Shown piece by piece: positions 9,017 to 18,591 of a stretch of 64,000 nucleotides of DNA. The stretch covers positions 16,164-80,163 of the forward strand of contig NZ_LR701597.1 in NCBI RefSeq assembly GCF_902498805.1. Direction: 5' to 3'. The position numbers and the translations under genes were made by a program. The notes beneath the pieces are model-generated. The model saw only the letters and a program-made list of their open reading frames with translations, was not told where the DNA came from and did no database searches. Position 1 is the stretch's first letter; every line of letters starts with the position of its first letter. Source of the DNA: Imperialibacter sp. EC-SDR9. GTDB taxonomy: Bacteria > Bacteroidota > Bacteroidia > Cytophagales > Cyclobacteriaceae.

Positions 9017-11995
9017 TTAGAATCCAAGATTGATGCCGAAAGTAAATACACGAGTGGTGAAGTATGTTACCCTTCTTTCAACACCGGGAGCCAAAGGATC
9101 ATCATTGCCATCATTCGAGTCGTCAAACGAGTCAACAAATCTTACTTCAGGATCAATGCCTGTATAACCCGTCACAACAAATGGGTTTTGTGCTGATAAG
9201 TAAACCCTGAAGTTGCTAAAAGCACTTCCAGGGGCCAGGTTGACCCTGTAACCAACCGTAGCGTTGTCCAATTTGATAAAGTCCGCTTTCTCCACATGGC
9301 TGCTGTTCACTTTGGCATCTTTGATTTCTGGATCAAAGTACTTGGTGTTCACCACATTGTAGTTGTCTGTTGTAGTACCCTGAGTGTTTTCATAAAAACC
9401 TCTGTAGGAATTGTAAAGCTCATGGCCCACAGCACCTCTGAAGAATAAGTTTATATCAAAGTTTTTGTAGGTGAACGAGTTGTTGAATCCGAAAGTGAAA
9501 TCTGGCAGGCCATTACCAACAACAGTTCTGTCGTCGTCGCAGTCACAAAATGTCCCGTCGCCGTCGATGTCTTTGAACTCTGGTGTTCCATTGTCAAGAA
9601 TACCCACTTGAACAGGGCCCCAAAGTTGACCTAGCTTCTCACCTTCTTTTACTCGAACGAGGTTAGTAGCATTCTGTCCTGGAGAACCCATATTCGCTCT
9701 GTAAAGAACGCCACCACTACCAAAGCTCAAGTCTCCAGAAGTCAAACTAACCACCGTAGTGCTGAAGGTAGAAAAGTTGATGCCAGGTGTCCAGCTAAAA
9801 TCTGAGGTGTTTACCGCCGCATAGTTGAATGCTGCTTCGAAGCCGATGTTCTCCAATTCACCAATGTTTACAAGCGTGCTACCGAACAAATTCGGCGGAA
9901 CAGGCACTGTTACCTGCAAGATCAGGTCTTTTGTATTTCTCTTGTAGAAGTCCAATGTACCGGTCAATCTGCTATCAAGGGCAGCAAAATCTAAACCGAA
10001 GTCGATTTCATTTTTAGTTTCCCAGGCCAGATCAGGGTTGGCGTTGGATACCGGGCCGTAAGAAGGTACGTATGCACCGTCGATAAAGAAGTTGCCCTGA
10101 CGCCCGAATCTCTGAAGCGACGCATAGGATGAGCCAGGCTGGTTACCTGTGATACCCCAGCTAGCTCTGAATTTCAAGCTGTTAACGCCAGGAAGATCGA
10201 ACAGGTTCGACAATGTAACACCACCGCTCACGGCTGGGAACAAGCCCCACTTGTTGTTAGCACCGAACCTGGTAGAGCCTTCATAACGAGCACTGGCAGA
10301 AAGGAAGTAGGTACCCTGATAGTTCATATTGGCCCTGCCAAAAAACGCCACCAGCTTGTTGGAGTTCTTGTAACTTGAGATGGTACCAAGTCCATTGGCA
10401 AAATCAAGCGCAGCTCCCATGTTATTGTAGGTAAAAGCATCAGTCAGGAAGTTGCCACCTTGCATGAAGTTACCTTCGTTCTGGAAGTCCTGATAAGAAT
10501 AACCACCCAATAGGGCGATGTTGGCATCACCAGCAGTGATATCGTAGTTAACTGTTGTTTCGAAAAGTTCGTTGAACCTATCGTTGCGTGAGATATCAGC
10601 CAGACCAGATCTACCAAATCCACCACCAAACTTGGCAGTTTTAGGAGAATAATTACCTCTCCAATCACTTTCCCACTGGCGGGAGTAGAACACGGCCGTT
10701 CTAAAGTTGCTTGTGAAATTGTATTCACCACGGATGCTCGTCAACAGGCGAGTGTCTTTGCCATCGTGAATATTCTGCTCAGCAATAGACAATGGGTTGT
10801 ACCAATCGAAAATGTCTCTTTCAGCATACCCGGCAAAGTTACCTCCAGCGGTTGGGCTGGTTGTTGTATTGTCGTAGATAGGCATTGTTGGGTTGGTGAT
10901 AATACCATAACGGAATGAGTTGGCGTCTCCGTAGGTTGCATCCTTGGAAGTGGAGGAAATGTTCACCGTGAAAACTGCCTTGTCATTCAATGCCTTTTGA
11001 GTAAGGTTCAATCTACCGTTGAGTTGCTGGAAACCGGAGTTGATACCAACACCTTCTGCATCACGCACGTTCAACGAGGCACGGTAGGTAGTGCTGCTTG
11101 TTCCTCCGCCAAGTGACAAGTTGTGCACTTGGGAATAGGCTGTTCTCGTAAGGATATCGAGCCAATCAGTGTCCGAGCCAAGGTCGATGGCACCAGGAAT
11201 TTTCTTGTATTCAGCGGCATCCATTACTGGGATTGTTCTGGCAACGTTTTCCATGGCAATGGATCCGTTGTACTCAACTGACACTTTACCAGCCTTACCA
11301 GTTTTAGTAGTAATAAGAATCACGCCACTGGAACCCCTTGTTCCGTAGATTGCTGCAGCAGACCCGTCTTTCAATACATCGATAGAGGCAATGTCGTTAG
11401 GATCCACTGTGTTCAGCGAACCGCCAATTACACCGTCGATAACAACAAGTGGTTCCGCATTGGCACCCACTGTGGACACACCTCTAAGACGGATTTTAAA
11501 GCCTCCGTTGGGGTCACCACCAGGTCTTACCACGTTCAAACCAGCTACTTTACCCTGTAGAAGCTGAGCGGGGCTGTTTACTGTTCCCTTGTTAAAGTCT
11601 TCGGCTTTTACACTGGTAACTGAACTGGTGATCTCTTTTTTGTCCTGAGTACCGTAGCCCACCACTACCACTTCACTAAGTGACTGAACGTCAAGTTCAA
11701 GGGCAGCATCAATTACTGCTCTGGAACCCACGGCAATAACCTGGGGGGTGTAGCCAACAAAAGAAAAAGAAATAGAAGCATTTGCACCTACACTAATGGT
11801 GTAATTTCCATTAATGTCTGTGACTGTACCATTGGAGGTACCAGCCTCCAAAATGTTAACACCCGGCAAACCCTCTCCGGATTCCGCATCTGTTACCTTT
11901 CCACTGACTTGCCTGTCTTGTGCAAGCGCCTGACCAAAAGTCAGCGCTACAAGACAAACTACAGGGAAAACGTACTTCAGTAGTCGTTGTCTCAT
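9017..11995 (-). CDS. susC: SusC/RagA-family TonB-dependent outer-membrane transporter
   Basis: This 992-residue protein carries a Sec signal ending LAQ (about residue 26). An N-terminal carboxypeptidase-D-like domain of about 80 residues (VSGKVTDAESGEGLPGVNI) follows, then the TonB-box-like EVVVVGYGTQDKKEI, a plug domain with IDVLKDGSAAAIYGTRGSSG, and a 22-strand barrel ending in the aromatic TFGINLGF. With SusD it imports oligosaccharides across the outer membrane, energised by TonB-ExbBD. A D-x-D-x-D-G-like loop (DIDGDGTF) is typical of this family. The long upstream region contains two LacI-type operators, so repression by a LacI regulator such as the one at 21.7 kb is likely. It forms an operon with susD. 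Confidence 0.96.
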   Translation of the reverse strand: MRQRLLKYVFPVVCLVALTFGQALAQDRQVSGKVTDAESGEGLPGVNILEAGTSNGTVTDINGNYTISVGANASISFSFVGYTPQVIAVGSRAVIDAALELDVQSLSEVVVVGYGTQDKKEITSSVTSVKAEDFNKGTVNSPAQLLQGKVAGLNVVRPGGDPNGGFKIRLRGVSTVGANAEPLVVIDGVIGGSLNTVDPNDIASIDVLKDGSAAAIYGTRGSSGVILITTKTGKAGKVSVEYNGSIAMENVARTIPVMDAAEYKKIPGAIDLGSDTDWLDILTRTAYSQVHNLSLGGGTSSTTYRASLNVRDAEGVGINSGFQQLNGRLNLTQKALNDKAVFTVNISSTSKDATYGDANSFRYGIITNPTMPIYDNTTTSPTAGGNFAGYAERDIFDWYNPLSIAEQNIHDGKDTRLLTSIRGEYNFTSNFRTAVFYSRQWESDWRGNYSPKTAKFGGGFGRSGLADISRNDRFNELFETTVNYDITAGDANIALLGGYSYQDFQNEGNFMQGGNFLTDAFTYNNMGAALDFANGLGTISSYKNSNKLVAFFGRANMNYQGTYFLSASARYEGSTRFGANNKWGLFPAVSGGVTLSNLFDLPGVNSLKFRASWGITGNQPGSSYASLQRFGRQGNFFIDGAYVPSYGPVSNANPDLAWETKNEIDFGLDFAALDSRLTGTLDFYKRNTKDLILQVTVPVPPNLFGSTLVNIGELENIGFEAAFNYAAVNTSDFSWTPGINFSTFSTTVVSLTSGDLSFGSGGVLYRANMGSPGQNATNLVRVKEGEKLGQLWGPVQVGILDNGTPEFKDIDGDGTFCDCDDDRTVVGNGLPDFTFGFNNSFTYKNFDINLFFRGAVGHELYNSYRGFYENTQGTTTDNYNVVNTKYFDPEIKDAKVNSSHVEKADFIKLDNATVGYRVNLAPGSAFSNFRVYLSAQNPFVVTGYTGIDPEVRFVDSFDDSNDGNDDPLAPGVERRVTYFTTRVFTFGINLGF

Positions 11996-12168
11996 AAAAA
12001 TGTAGTTTAATAGTTGTTTGGTAAAACTTGTTTAAAGTGATCTACTCGTCCGTTTCGGACTGCCGAAATATAGCTGCACATGTAAAAACATGAAGAGCAA
12101 ATGTTGCGATAGTCCTTTTTAGACGGGTGAAAATCCTTACAATTTTCTTAAAAAAAATCAATTTAGCT

Positions 12169-12197
12169 AAAATATAAGGCTAAAAAGATTCAAACAA
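12169..12197 (-). promoter_or_regulatory. Candidate susC promoter
   Basis: On the minus strand TTTTTG is followed after 18 nt by TATATTTT, close to the Bacteroidota consensus TTTG-N19-TAnnTTTG. The upstream box lies inside the operator at 12193-12210, so a bound repressor would block it. The predicted leader to the susC ATG is about 165 nt. The assignment is by consensus only. Confidence 0.4.
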
Positions 12198-12210
12198 AAA
12201 CGTTTTTGTT
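12193..12210. promoter_or_regulatory. LacI-family operator O1 upstream of susC
   Basis: An 18-bp perfect palindrome, AACAAAAACGTTTTTGTT, has the central CG flanked by A/T runs that LacI-family repressors recognise. It overlaps the candidate -33 box of susC. The LacI-type gene at 21752-22774 is the obvious candidate ligand. Confidence 0.7.
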
Positions 12211-12235
12211 GTCATTGTAATAATGTAATCGTTTG

Positions 12236-12249
12236 CGAAAACGTTTTCG
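12236..12249. promoter_or_regulatory. LacI-family operator O2 upstream of susC
   Basis: A 14-bp perfect palindrome, CGAAAACGTTTTCG, shares the AAAACGTTTT core with O1. The two centres are 41 bp apart, about four helical turns, so both sites face the same side of the DNA. Confidence 0.7.
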
Positions 12250-12489
12250 TAAAAACGCTGTCAAATCTTGGAAAAGTATAATTGGCAATAGAACTTGTAC
12301 TTTGTTGAGTAATTCTCAAAGGTGGTTTTGATTCGTTTGGAAAAGCTCAATTTTCTAGCTTTCAAGCCCTCAATGGAGGGGAATTCGGACAGTGCGAGCA
12401 GCAGATATTTGAAAATGAGGGATCAAGCGGAAAACCTGGGGAGCAAGACGCTTAAATCACGCTGTACCATTTGGCGAACCATAAGCATT

Positions 12490-12567
12490 AAAGAAGCAAA
12501 ACTGGTTGAATGCGTCTCGCCCGGCCGGGCTTCTCCAGTCGGATAGGCTTGGACCTTTTGCTTCTTT
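12490..12567. repeat. Nested inverted repeat
   Basis: AAAGAAGCAAAA (12490-12501) is perfectly complementary to TTTTGCTTCTTT (12556-12567). Inside lie ACTGG/CCAGT arms and a central GCCCGGCCGGGC self-complementary 12-mer. The whole could fold as a long stem or cruciform. It resembles the palindromic intergenic elements near 62.98-63.06 kb. Function is unknown. Confidence 0.6.
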
Positions 12568-12801
12568 TACGTAATGACAAGATACTCTCGCAAAAAAAAT
12601 CCCCAGAAATATTGCTTGATCCAAAATGAGGTACGCCATTGATTTGCGTAAGATTGTCTGCATATGACGCTGCCGATGGTTATCACAGGTTATGTGCTGG
12701 TGATTGGAAGGGTTGGATCGACCTCCTTCATCTACCTGGCGAATAGTTTAGGCGGACAAAGGAGGTGGAGATGTTGGCTGGCCAGTGTTACCAAATGTGT
12801 T

Positions 12802-14772
12802 CTATTCAACAATTAATATACCTCTCATGCTGGCAGCATGACCTGGGAAGGTACACACGTAGGTGTATCTGCCTGGGGTAGTTGGTGCTTCGAAGTAAAT
12901 AACATCCTTTTCGCCCGGGCCTATCAGTTTGGTGTGATAAAGAACTTCTTCTGCGTCTGGAACATAGGCTTTATTTTGTCCCTCCAGACCAAGGTCTATG
13001 GCCAACTGAGCAATTTTGTCGGCAGCGCCCGGCTTTACAATAACCACGTTGTGGAGCATGTCGTCCGGGTTATTGAATTCCATTTTGATCTTACTTCCGG
13101 CCTTTACGGTTATTTCAGATTGATCAAACTTGAGGCCGGGAACAGGCTCCAACACAACGGTCTGGTCTGGCCCGTTAGTCCAGGAAGCCGGCATCTCAAC
13201 TACCCGTTTGCTGCTTGTCACGTTGGCGGTGCCAGCCGTTGACGCCGTGTGTCCGGAATGATCGGCCGATTCGTCACTTCCCCTTACCCTGCCAGGCACA
13301 TTGTTCATGGTGTAGTAGCCGGTATTGTGTAGCAGGGTTTCGCCTTTACTGTTTTTCACACCTGCGGGCTTCACTTCATATATATACCCGTCTCTTATCT
13401 GATCAATCACCAGCTTCACTCTTAGCTGGTCGGAGCTAACTTCCACACTGGTTATGTTTCTTTTTTGAAGATCGGTTACAGGGCTGCCATAGTTGTGATG
13501 GTACAGATACGTAAAATCCTGAACTGAGTAATTAGACGGATTGGAAGCTGTGGCGAGATCCACTTTCTCGGTGAATTCAATACTAAAACCGTCTTCCAAC
13601 GCTCGAATAGTCTTCATCTCAAATGGAAGCTTTCCGGTGTACTGAAGTTTTTCCAGCCCGAAGTTGTCCTGTCCTGTTGATGACCAGCCCCTGCTCGTCA
13701 TTCCTACATAAATGATATCTCTTTTCGGTGACCATTGCATTCGAAGAATACCAGATGAAAACCCTTCCCTAAAAGGAAAGCAAACGCCCTGATATTGGCC
13801 ATTTACTTTCTCCTGATATATCCTCATGATTTTGCTATGCCCCTGGTCGCCAACAAGAAACTGATTTTTGAATGGCCCAAAATTGTCGTTGTCGATTAGC
13901 AGAATGTCCGAAGTAGAGATGCCCATCAGCGTGTGAGGAAACCAAACACTCGGAGCTTTCATCTCAGGAACAATCTGGGCATATTCATGCAGGGTGTAGC
14001 CAAGGGTATCTACGATGTCCTCCATTTTGAGGCTGATGGGGGAGCCTTTTTCCCCAGACCACTTGAGGCCTTCGGGGTGCCCAACAAAATCTCCGGACTC
14101 AATATGTGTCATTCTACCTGAGCCCACCCAGTCACCTTGATTTTCCGCATAGAAGATGTCTCCCTCTGCGTTGACGTTGAAGCCAGCCGGAGAACGCATA
14201 CCCACAGCAATGGGAGTCATTTTTCCGTCAGGAGTAATTTTCACCATCCATCCATGCCATTTTGAAAGACTGGCACCACGACCAACCCAACCAAGGTTGA
14301 GCGTTACTATCATGTCGCCATTTGGCAAGATCAGAGGGCCATAAGAGTATTCATGGTAATTGGCAGCAAGCGGCCAGCTGTAAATAGTTTCGTATCTGTC
14401 GGCCTTTCCGTCTTTATTAATGTCAGACAACCTGGTTAATTCGCCTCTTTGAGCTGTGTAGAAAATACCGTCTCTGAAAGCCAGCCCCAAAGGCTCATGC
14501 AATCCCGTGGCATATTTTTTAAATATTGGATTGCTGCCGGACGGGTTTTCAATCAGCCATATGTCGCCTCGTCTGGTGCTAACACCTAGCTTCCCACCGT
14601 TATCAAAAGCCAGACCACCAACTTCCAGTACGATATCTGCTGGAATGGGGACTTTTGAGATGATAAAATGAGCGGCCTCCTTTTTTTGGATATCCGTTTG
14701 GGCTTGTACACTAACAGACAATCCAATAAACAGTATAAGAAGTATATGTGAAGTTGTGTTTTTAAATTTCAT
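12802..14772 (-). CDS. Sorbosone-dehydrogenase-like propeller fused to a blue-copper (azurin/plastocyanin-like) domain
   Basis: This is a 656-residue protein with a Sec signal ending VQAQ. Residues about 30-370 look like a soluble glucose/sorbosone dehydrogenase-type six-bladed propeller (LAFRDGIFYTAQRGELTRL, GDMIVTLNLGWVG, NVNAEGDIFYAENQGDWVG). A beta-sandwich linker follows. The C-terminal ~130 residues form a cupredoxin with putative copper ligands His574, Cys640, His645 and Met649 (MLHN ... CTFPGHAASM). This implies a periplasmic or surface sugar-type oxidoreductase passing electrons to copper, though no PQQ ligands can be verified by eye. The protein precedes susC on the same strand but is 806 bp away. 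Such proteins in Bacteroidota often accompany DUF1080/PA14 lipoproteins, as here. Catalytic activity is not certain. Confidence 0.85.
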   Translation of the reverse strand: MKFKNTTSHILLILFIGLSVSVQAQTDIQKKEAAHFIISKVPIPADIVLEVGGLAFDNGGKLGVSTRRGDIWLIENPSGSNPIFKKYATGLHEPLGLAFRDGIFYTAQRGELTRLSDINKDGKADRYETIYSWPLAANYHEYSYGPLILPNGDMIVTLNLGWVGRGASLSKWHGWMVKITPDGKMTPIAVGMRSPAGFNVNAEGDIFYAENQGDWVGSGRMTHIESGDFVGHPEGLKWSGEKGSPISLKMEDIVDTLGYTLHEYAQIVPEMKAPSVWFPHTLMGISTSDILLIDNDNFGPFKNQFLVGDQGHSKIMRIYQEKVNGQYQGVCFPFREGFSSGILRMQWSPKRDIIYVGMTSRGWSSTGQDNFGLEKLQYTGKLPFEMKTIRALEDGFSIEFTEKVDLATASNPSNYSVQDFTYLYHHNYGSPVTDLQKRNITSVEVSSDQLRVKLVIDQIRDGYIYEVKPAGVKNSKGETLLHNTGYYTMNNVPGRVRGSDESADHSGHTASTAGTANVTSSKRVVEMPASWTNGPDQTVVLEPVPGLKFDQSEITVKAGSKIKMEFNNPDDMLHNVVIVKPGAADKIAQLAIDLGLEGQNKAYVPDAEEVLYHTKLIGPGEKDVIYFEAPTTPGRYTYVCTFPGHAASMRGILIVE

Positions 14773-14926
14773 CTGTATAAATTTATTTTTAGAGGCCAGA
14801 TCGGCCCGCCGAAGCGGGAATAGCTGAATCCGTTTGAAAGAGAAGATTTAGCTTCTAGATGGCATATTCATTTTTGTTCGGGTGTGTATTCCTTATGGCT
14901 ATTTCATAATGTTGGATGCAAGTCAA

Positions 14927-16750
14927 TTACCAAACGATAGAATAGGTGAGGGTCGATTTGTCTGAAGTCCCGGGCAGTTGAACTAAGAGCTCCTTGTCGA
15001 ACCTGTTGACTACATTAATGTCAGCTTTTTCACCTACAATAATGTAATAGCTTCCGTCTACCCAGTACCAGCCATTTGACAATTGGTAGATACTTTTTCC
15101 AGAAGCAATTTGGAACCAATTGAGTCCGTTGGAGCCAGGATTTTCAAAGGTGATCTCTCTTGTAATACCTTGCAGGTCGTCAGAGGGCCGTGCTGTATCC
15201 TCAATTTTGAGCTCGTTCATTTCGTAGCGAATAACTGGGTAGCCGCCTTCGTTGATGTCGTAACCAAGCACCTTAAAACCTTCCTGGGCTTCTAAGGGCC
15301 ACTTGTCGCCAGGTGCCACTAGTCGGGCTACCGGAACCTGGTCGGAAAAGTCGATGCTAAAGTTGAGCGGTTTCAAAAGCTGGGGCTCACCACGGCCTCG
15401 CCACATTTCACTAGCGTCGGCGTAAGCGCCTTTCCACCCCTTGATGAGGGCTCCATTTAGCAAGTCATACGAATAATTGATTTTTTTATTGGTGACTACA
15501 GATATTGGATGAGTTTTTCGGGTGTTTTTGTACTCAAGAAAACTTCTCACAAGCCGGGGCTCAGTAGCCGGCTCAACAACCATTGGCTCCGGCTTTCGTC
15601 CCGTGCCGCCATAAGGGTTAACTCCGAACGATTGCCGGGAAATTTCCGGGCCCTCGTAGTATATCATTAGCATGGAGCTCCACACATCCTGATAATACGA
15701 ACTTTGAAAGGTGTGTGTCCCTTTCTCCAGCGTGATTAATCCTTTGACTGCACCAAAACCGGGCTCTCCGTCGTTGTGCACCACAACTTGCTCGTCAATG
15801 ATTAAGTCCCCACCATCATCTATCAAGGTTTCAAAAAGGTAGTCACCAGAATTTGGAACCAAGAGATTGCCTTTGAAAATCACGCCATAGTGGTCGTTAC
15901 CGTCAGCCAGACCGACAATAGATAGCTCATTTACTTTGCCGGTTTTAGCCGGGGTCATTGTGGTAAAGTCGGGGAGCTTGTCCCACGTGCCTTGATAAAG
16001 TGAGTATTCAAGGTCACTTAATGTAAGATTTTCAAGACCATAGGATTTGTACTTAATGTCCTTCAGAGCGACCGAGTTGTTTGCCGAAGTGAAGATAAAT
16101 GAGCCAGAAGTCGACTCTTCGTTGTTGGGTGAGAAAATCGCCTCCTTCACTTCGACCCCGGATTGAATGAGAAATCCGTTTAAATACACTTCGGAGAATA
16201 CGGCGTTTTTAGTTTTCTGCCCGTCACTGCCAAACCGAGGTGCTTTGAAGGTTATCCTCACGGTTTGCCACAGGCCGGGCATTTTCAAGGCATTGACAGT
16301 TGTACGCTGAGTACTGTCAATTCGTACTGGAATGCCTCCGCCAGACTTTTCGGTTTGTTGTCCGTTAGCAAACTCCGCCACGATGAGTGGGTATTGCTCC
16401 AGTAAAACTATTTTTAAATCTGCCCCCTCTGATAGAGCAAAGCTAAATTCCAGTTCTAAATCAGTATGCTTAATACCGCTGGAGATTTGTTCTGAGTCTT
16501 TGCCGCTTTTTATCAGGCTTCCGCTTCCTGCTTTTGCTTCGAAGCCACCTGGGACGGCCAGCACCTCGCCTGCAATAGCCCAGCCTTTGCCTATATCAGT
16601 GAACCCGGACAAGTCGGATAAAGAAATAAGCTTCATAGGAAGGGCATCAGGAACTTGAACTGATGCACTTTCTTCAGCTGAATGATCAGAGCAGGAGGTT
16701 AAGAAGAAGGCAGTTAGAACGGCTAGCGTAAAGTATCTCGATATTCTCAT
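14927..16750 (-). CDS. Lipoprotein with DUF1080-like and PA14 domains
   Basis: This 607-residue protein has a lipobox FFLTSC (Cys20). Residues about 40-235 resemble the concanavalin-like DUF1080 (3-keto-disaccharide hydrolase) fold, including GLWQTVRITFKAPRF and VYLNGFLIQSGV. Residues about 250-375 match a PA14 domain (YLFETLIDDGGDLIIDEQVVVHNDG), a carbohydrate-binding or adhesive module found in glycosidases. The C-terminal ~200 residues (INYSYDLLNGALIKGWKGAY...) are a beta-rich domain I know only from similar Bacteroidota proteins. It ends 154 bp before the copper-domain protein and probably works with it in sugar oxidation or binding at the cell surface. Domain calls are by motif; the reaction is unknown. 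Confidence 0.8.
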   Translation of the reverse strand: MRISRYFTLAVLTAFFLTSCSDHSAEESASVQVPDALPMKLISLSDLSGFTDIGKGWAIAGEVLAVPGGFEAKAGSGSLIKSGKDSEQISSGIKHTDLELEFSFALSEGADLKIVLLEQYPLIVAEFANGQQTEKSGGGIPVRIDSTQRTTVNALKMPGLWQTVRITFKAPRFGSDGQKTKNAVFSEVYLNGFLIQSGVEVKEAIFSPNNEESTSGSFIFTSANNSVALKDIKYKSYGLENLTLSDLEYSLYQGTWDKLPDFTTMTPAKTGKVNELSIVGLADGNDHYGVIFKGNLLVPNSGDYLFETLIDDGGDLIIDEQVVVHNDGEPGFGAVKGLITLEKGTHTFQSSYYQDVWSSMLMIYYEGPEISRQSFGVNPYGGTGRKPEPMVVEPATEPRLVRSFLEYKNTRKTHPISVVTNKKINYSYDLLNGALIKGWKGAYADASEMWRGRGEPQLLKPLNFSIDFSDQVPVARLVAPGDKWPLEAQEGFKVLGYDINEGGYPVIRYEMNELKIEDTARPSDDLQGITREITFENPGSNGLNWFQIASGKSIYQLSNGWYWVDGSYYIIVGEKADINVVNRFDKELLVQLPGTSDKSTLTYSIVW

Positions 16751-16909
16751 AAGTAGTAAGTATTAATCTAACTGAGGGTCGATTCAGTCAAATAGTCTTG
16801 CAAGTAAACAGAACTGAGCAAAATTTCCCGGGAATTAATGTTTGAATGGTGTTGGCCGTCAACCTTTGGGCGAAAATCGCAGGCATCTCTATCAAGCCAA
16901 ATGGAAGCA

Positions 16910-18586
16910 CTAAGTGCCTATTGGACCTAATAAAACAATATTGTAGTCAGACTTAATGGCAACCTCTCCATTTTTCACCTCACCTGTTTGGCCACTATAG
17001 TAGTCTTTTAATTGGGTTCCGTCGGGAAAAACTCCACCAACCGGAATTAGTTTTTCACCCTGCTCCGCATCAAGTGCAATTACAACCCGGTCTTCTAATA
17101 CACCATCTTTGTAAATGCGTGAAAAAACATAAGGCATTTCACTGATTTGCTCATGCCTACCCACGCCAATCGCCACGTGATCTCTCTTGAAAGTGCCGAG
17201 TTTCCGCCAATGGTCTAGAATACTTTGTGCACTCTGGTCGCCAATACTCGCATTGTCAGAGATTTGTTCCCAGTTCATAAAAGATCTAAGTACAGCATCG
17301 CCTGAGGCCCCCTCGTATTGTAGAAGGCGCCCCGATTCGTCGCCATAATAAATTTGGGCGGCGCCAGGGGTGAGTAAGAGTTTGGTTCCCGCTTCTATGG
17401 TTCTTTCCCTGGTGGCATCGAATGGCTGGCCGTCGTCGTGTGAGCTTAAATAGTTCAGCGTACCATTGCCAATGACGCTCGTGTGGAGCAATGTATCGTA
17501 TTTTTTGAAGATTGATTCATAGTCTTTTTGGGCATCGTACTTAAATTCGAAATTGATCAGGCTGTGGAACCCCTGGTCGAAATAGTCAACTTTTCTGTCA
17601 CCGAAATCGTACCAGCGACCACCGCTGATACCGTAATTGTACACTTCCCCCACCATGTAAAACTCATTGTCGTCGAGCACCTCATTGGGGTGGGAGCGCT
17701 TCCAGTCATTAAAAGCGATTACCACTTCTTTGTACAACTCGCTCCAAACCGATTCTTCTACGTGCTTGGCAGTGTCCACCCTAAAGCCGTCGACGCCAAA
17801 TTCCCGTACGTAGTCGGTCAACCACTTAATGATGTAATATCGAGGTGCCCTGGGATAGCCAGTTCGTTCGAAGAATTCATTGAGCTCGGCTAATTCTTGT
17901 TCGTAACGCCCTTCAGCTTTCCATTTCTCTACCAAATGGCCTGGAAGCTCCACTTTCTCATCGCTTCCGCTTAGTAAATCCGGTAGATTTTTCACAAGGG
18001 TGCACGACACGGTTGTTTCATAGTCCTGATAAACACATTGTGGTTCGGTTCTTACCCAGTCCGCCCAGGCTGGATCTGCTTCAGTAACCGGGCCGGTGTG
18101 GTTGAGTACCACGTCAAGAACCACCCTGATTCCTTTAGCATGGGCAGCCTTGACCAATGCTGCCAAATCTTCTTTCGTGCCGAAGTTGGGATCGAGCGTC
18201 GTCCAGTCTTTGGCCCAATAGCCATGGAAGCCGTAGTTGTTGCCAAAGCCTTCGTCAACTGATCCGTGTATTTGCTCGACAACAGGTGTAAACCAAAGTG
18301 CAGTTACCCCAAGGTCAGAGAAGTAGTTGTCTGATATTTTTGCATTGATACCTTTGATGTCGCCACCCATGAATCCCCGGAGGGGAGCCGTTTCACCGGT
18401 TCTGCCAAAATTGACATCGTTGGTTGTGTCGCCATTGTTGAACCGGTCTGTCAGCAGAAAATAGACAGTAGCGTTTCCCCAGAGAAAGGGGGCTTTTACC
18501 TCCTCAGGTGCCGACGCTTCCTTCTTTGGGGTTTGGCAAGAGAAGATTCCCGCCAGTAGAAAAATAAGAGTTATTCGTCTGGTCAT
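16910..18586 (-). CDS. GH13 alpha-amylase-family lipoprotein (1)
   Basis: This is a 558-residue protein whose lipobox Cys is at residue 17 (GIFSC), so it is membrane-anchored, probably at the cell surface. The (beta/alpha)8 GH13 motifs are intact: VVLDVVLNHTG (region I), DGFRVDTAKHV (II, nucleophile Asp271), FYMVGEVYN (III, acid/base Glu314) and LSSHDDG (IV, Asp384). A C-terminal beta domain follows. The length and 'WGNATVYFLLTDRFNNGD' opening are typical of Bacteroidota amylases and neopullulanases that cut alpha-1,4-glucans. It starts only 5 bp after the stop of the preceding GH13 gene, so they are co-transcribed. The exact specificity (amylase, cyclomaltodextrinase or neopullulanase) cannot be read from the sequence. 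Confidence 0.93.
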   Translation of the reverse strand: MTRRITLIFLLAGIFSCQTPKKEASAPEEVKAPFLWGNATVYFLLTDRFNNGDTTNDVNFGRTGETAPLRGFMGGDIKGINAKISDNYFSDLGVTALWFTPVVEQIHGSVDEGFGNNYGFHGYWAKDWTTLDPNFGTKEDLAALVKAAHAKGIRVVLDVVLNHTGPVTEADPAWADWVRTEPQCVYQDYETTVSCTLVKNLPDLLSGSDEKVELPGHLVEKWKAEGRYEQELAELNEFFERTGYPRAPRYYIIKWLTDYVREFGVDGFRVDTAKHVEESVWSELYKEVVIAFNDWKRSHPNEVLDDNEFYMVGEVYNYGISGGRWYDFGDRKVDYFDQGFHSLINFEFKYDAQKDYESIFKKYDTLLHTSVIGNGTLNYLSSHDDGQPFDATRERTIEAGTKLLLTPGAAQIYYGDESGRLLQYEGASGDAVLRSFMNWEQISDNASIGDQSAQSILDHWRKLGTFKRDHVAIGVGRHEQISEMPYVFSRIYKDGVLEDRVVIALDAEQGEKLIPVGGVFPDGTQLKDYYSGQTGEVKNGEVAIKSDYNIVLLGPIGT

Positions 18587-18591
18587 AGGGG

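Larger units (their letters stand above)
11996..12801. other. 806-bp intergenic region upstream of susC
   Basis: No convincing gene is present; the short open frames here lack protein-like composition and overlap each other. The part nearest susC (12150-12260) is AT-rich and holds two operator palindromes and a promoter-like sequence. The distal part (12320-12800) is more GC-rich and contains a nested inverted repeat at 12490-12567. Nothing else recognisable was seen. Confidence 0.7.

Noticed and set aside
12322..12663. Two overlapping 68-74 codon frames in the long gap upstream of susC
   Set aside because: They run on opposite strands through the nested inverted repeat and lack protein-like composition.
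16826..16835. TTCCCGGGAA palindrome upstream of the PA14 lipoprotein gene
   Set aside because: A single 10-bp palindrome without a second copy or matching regulator is expected by chance.
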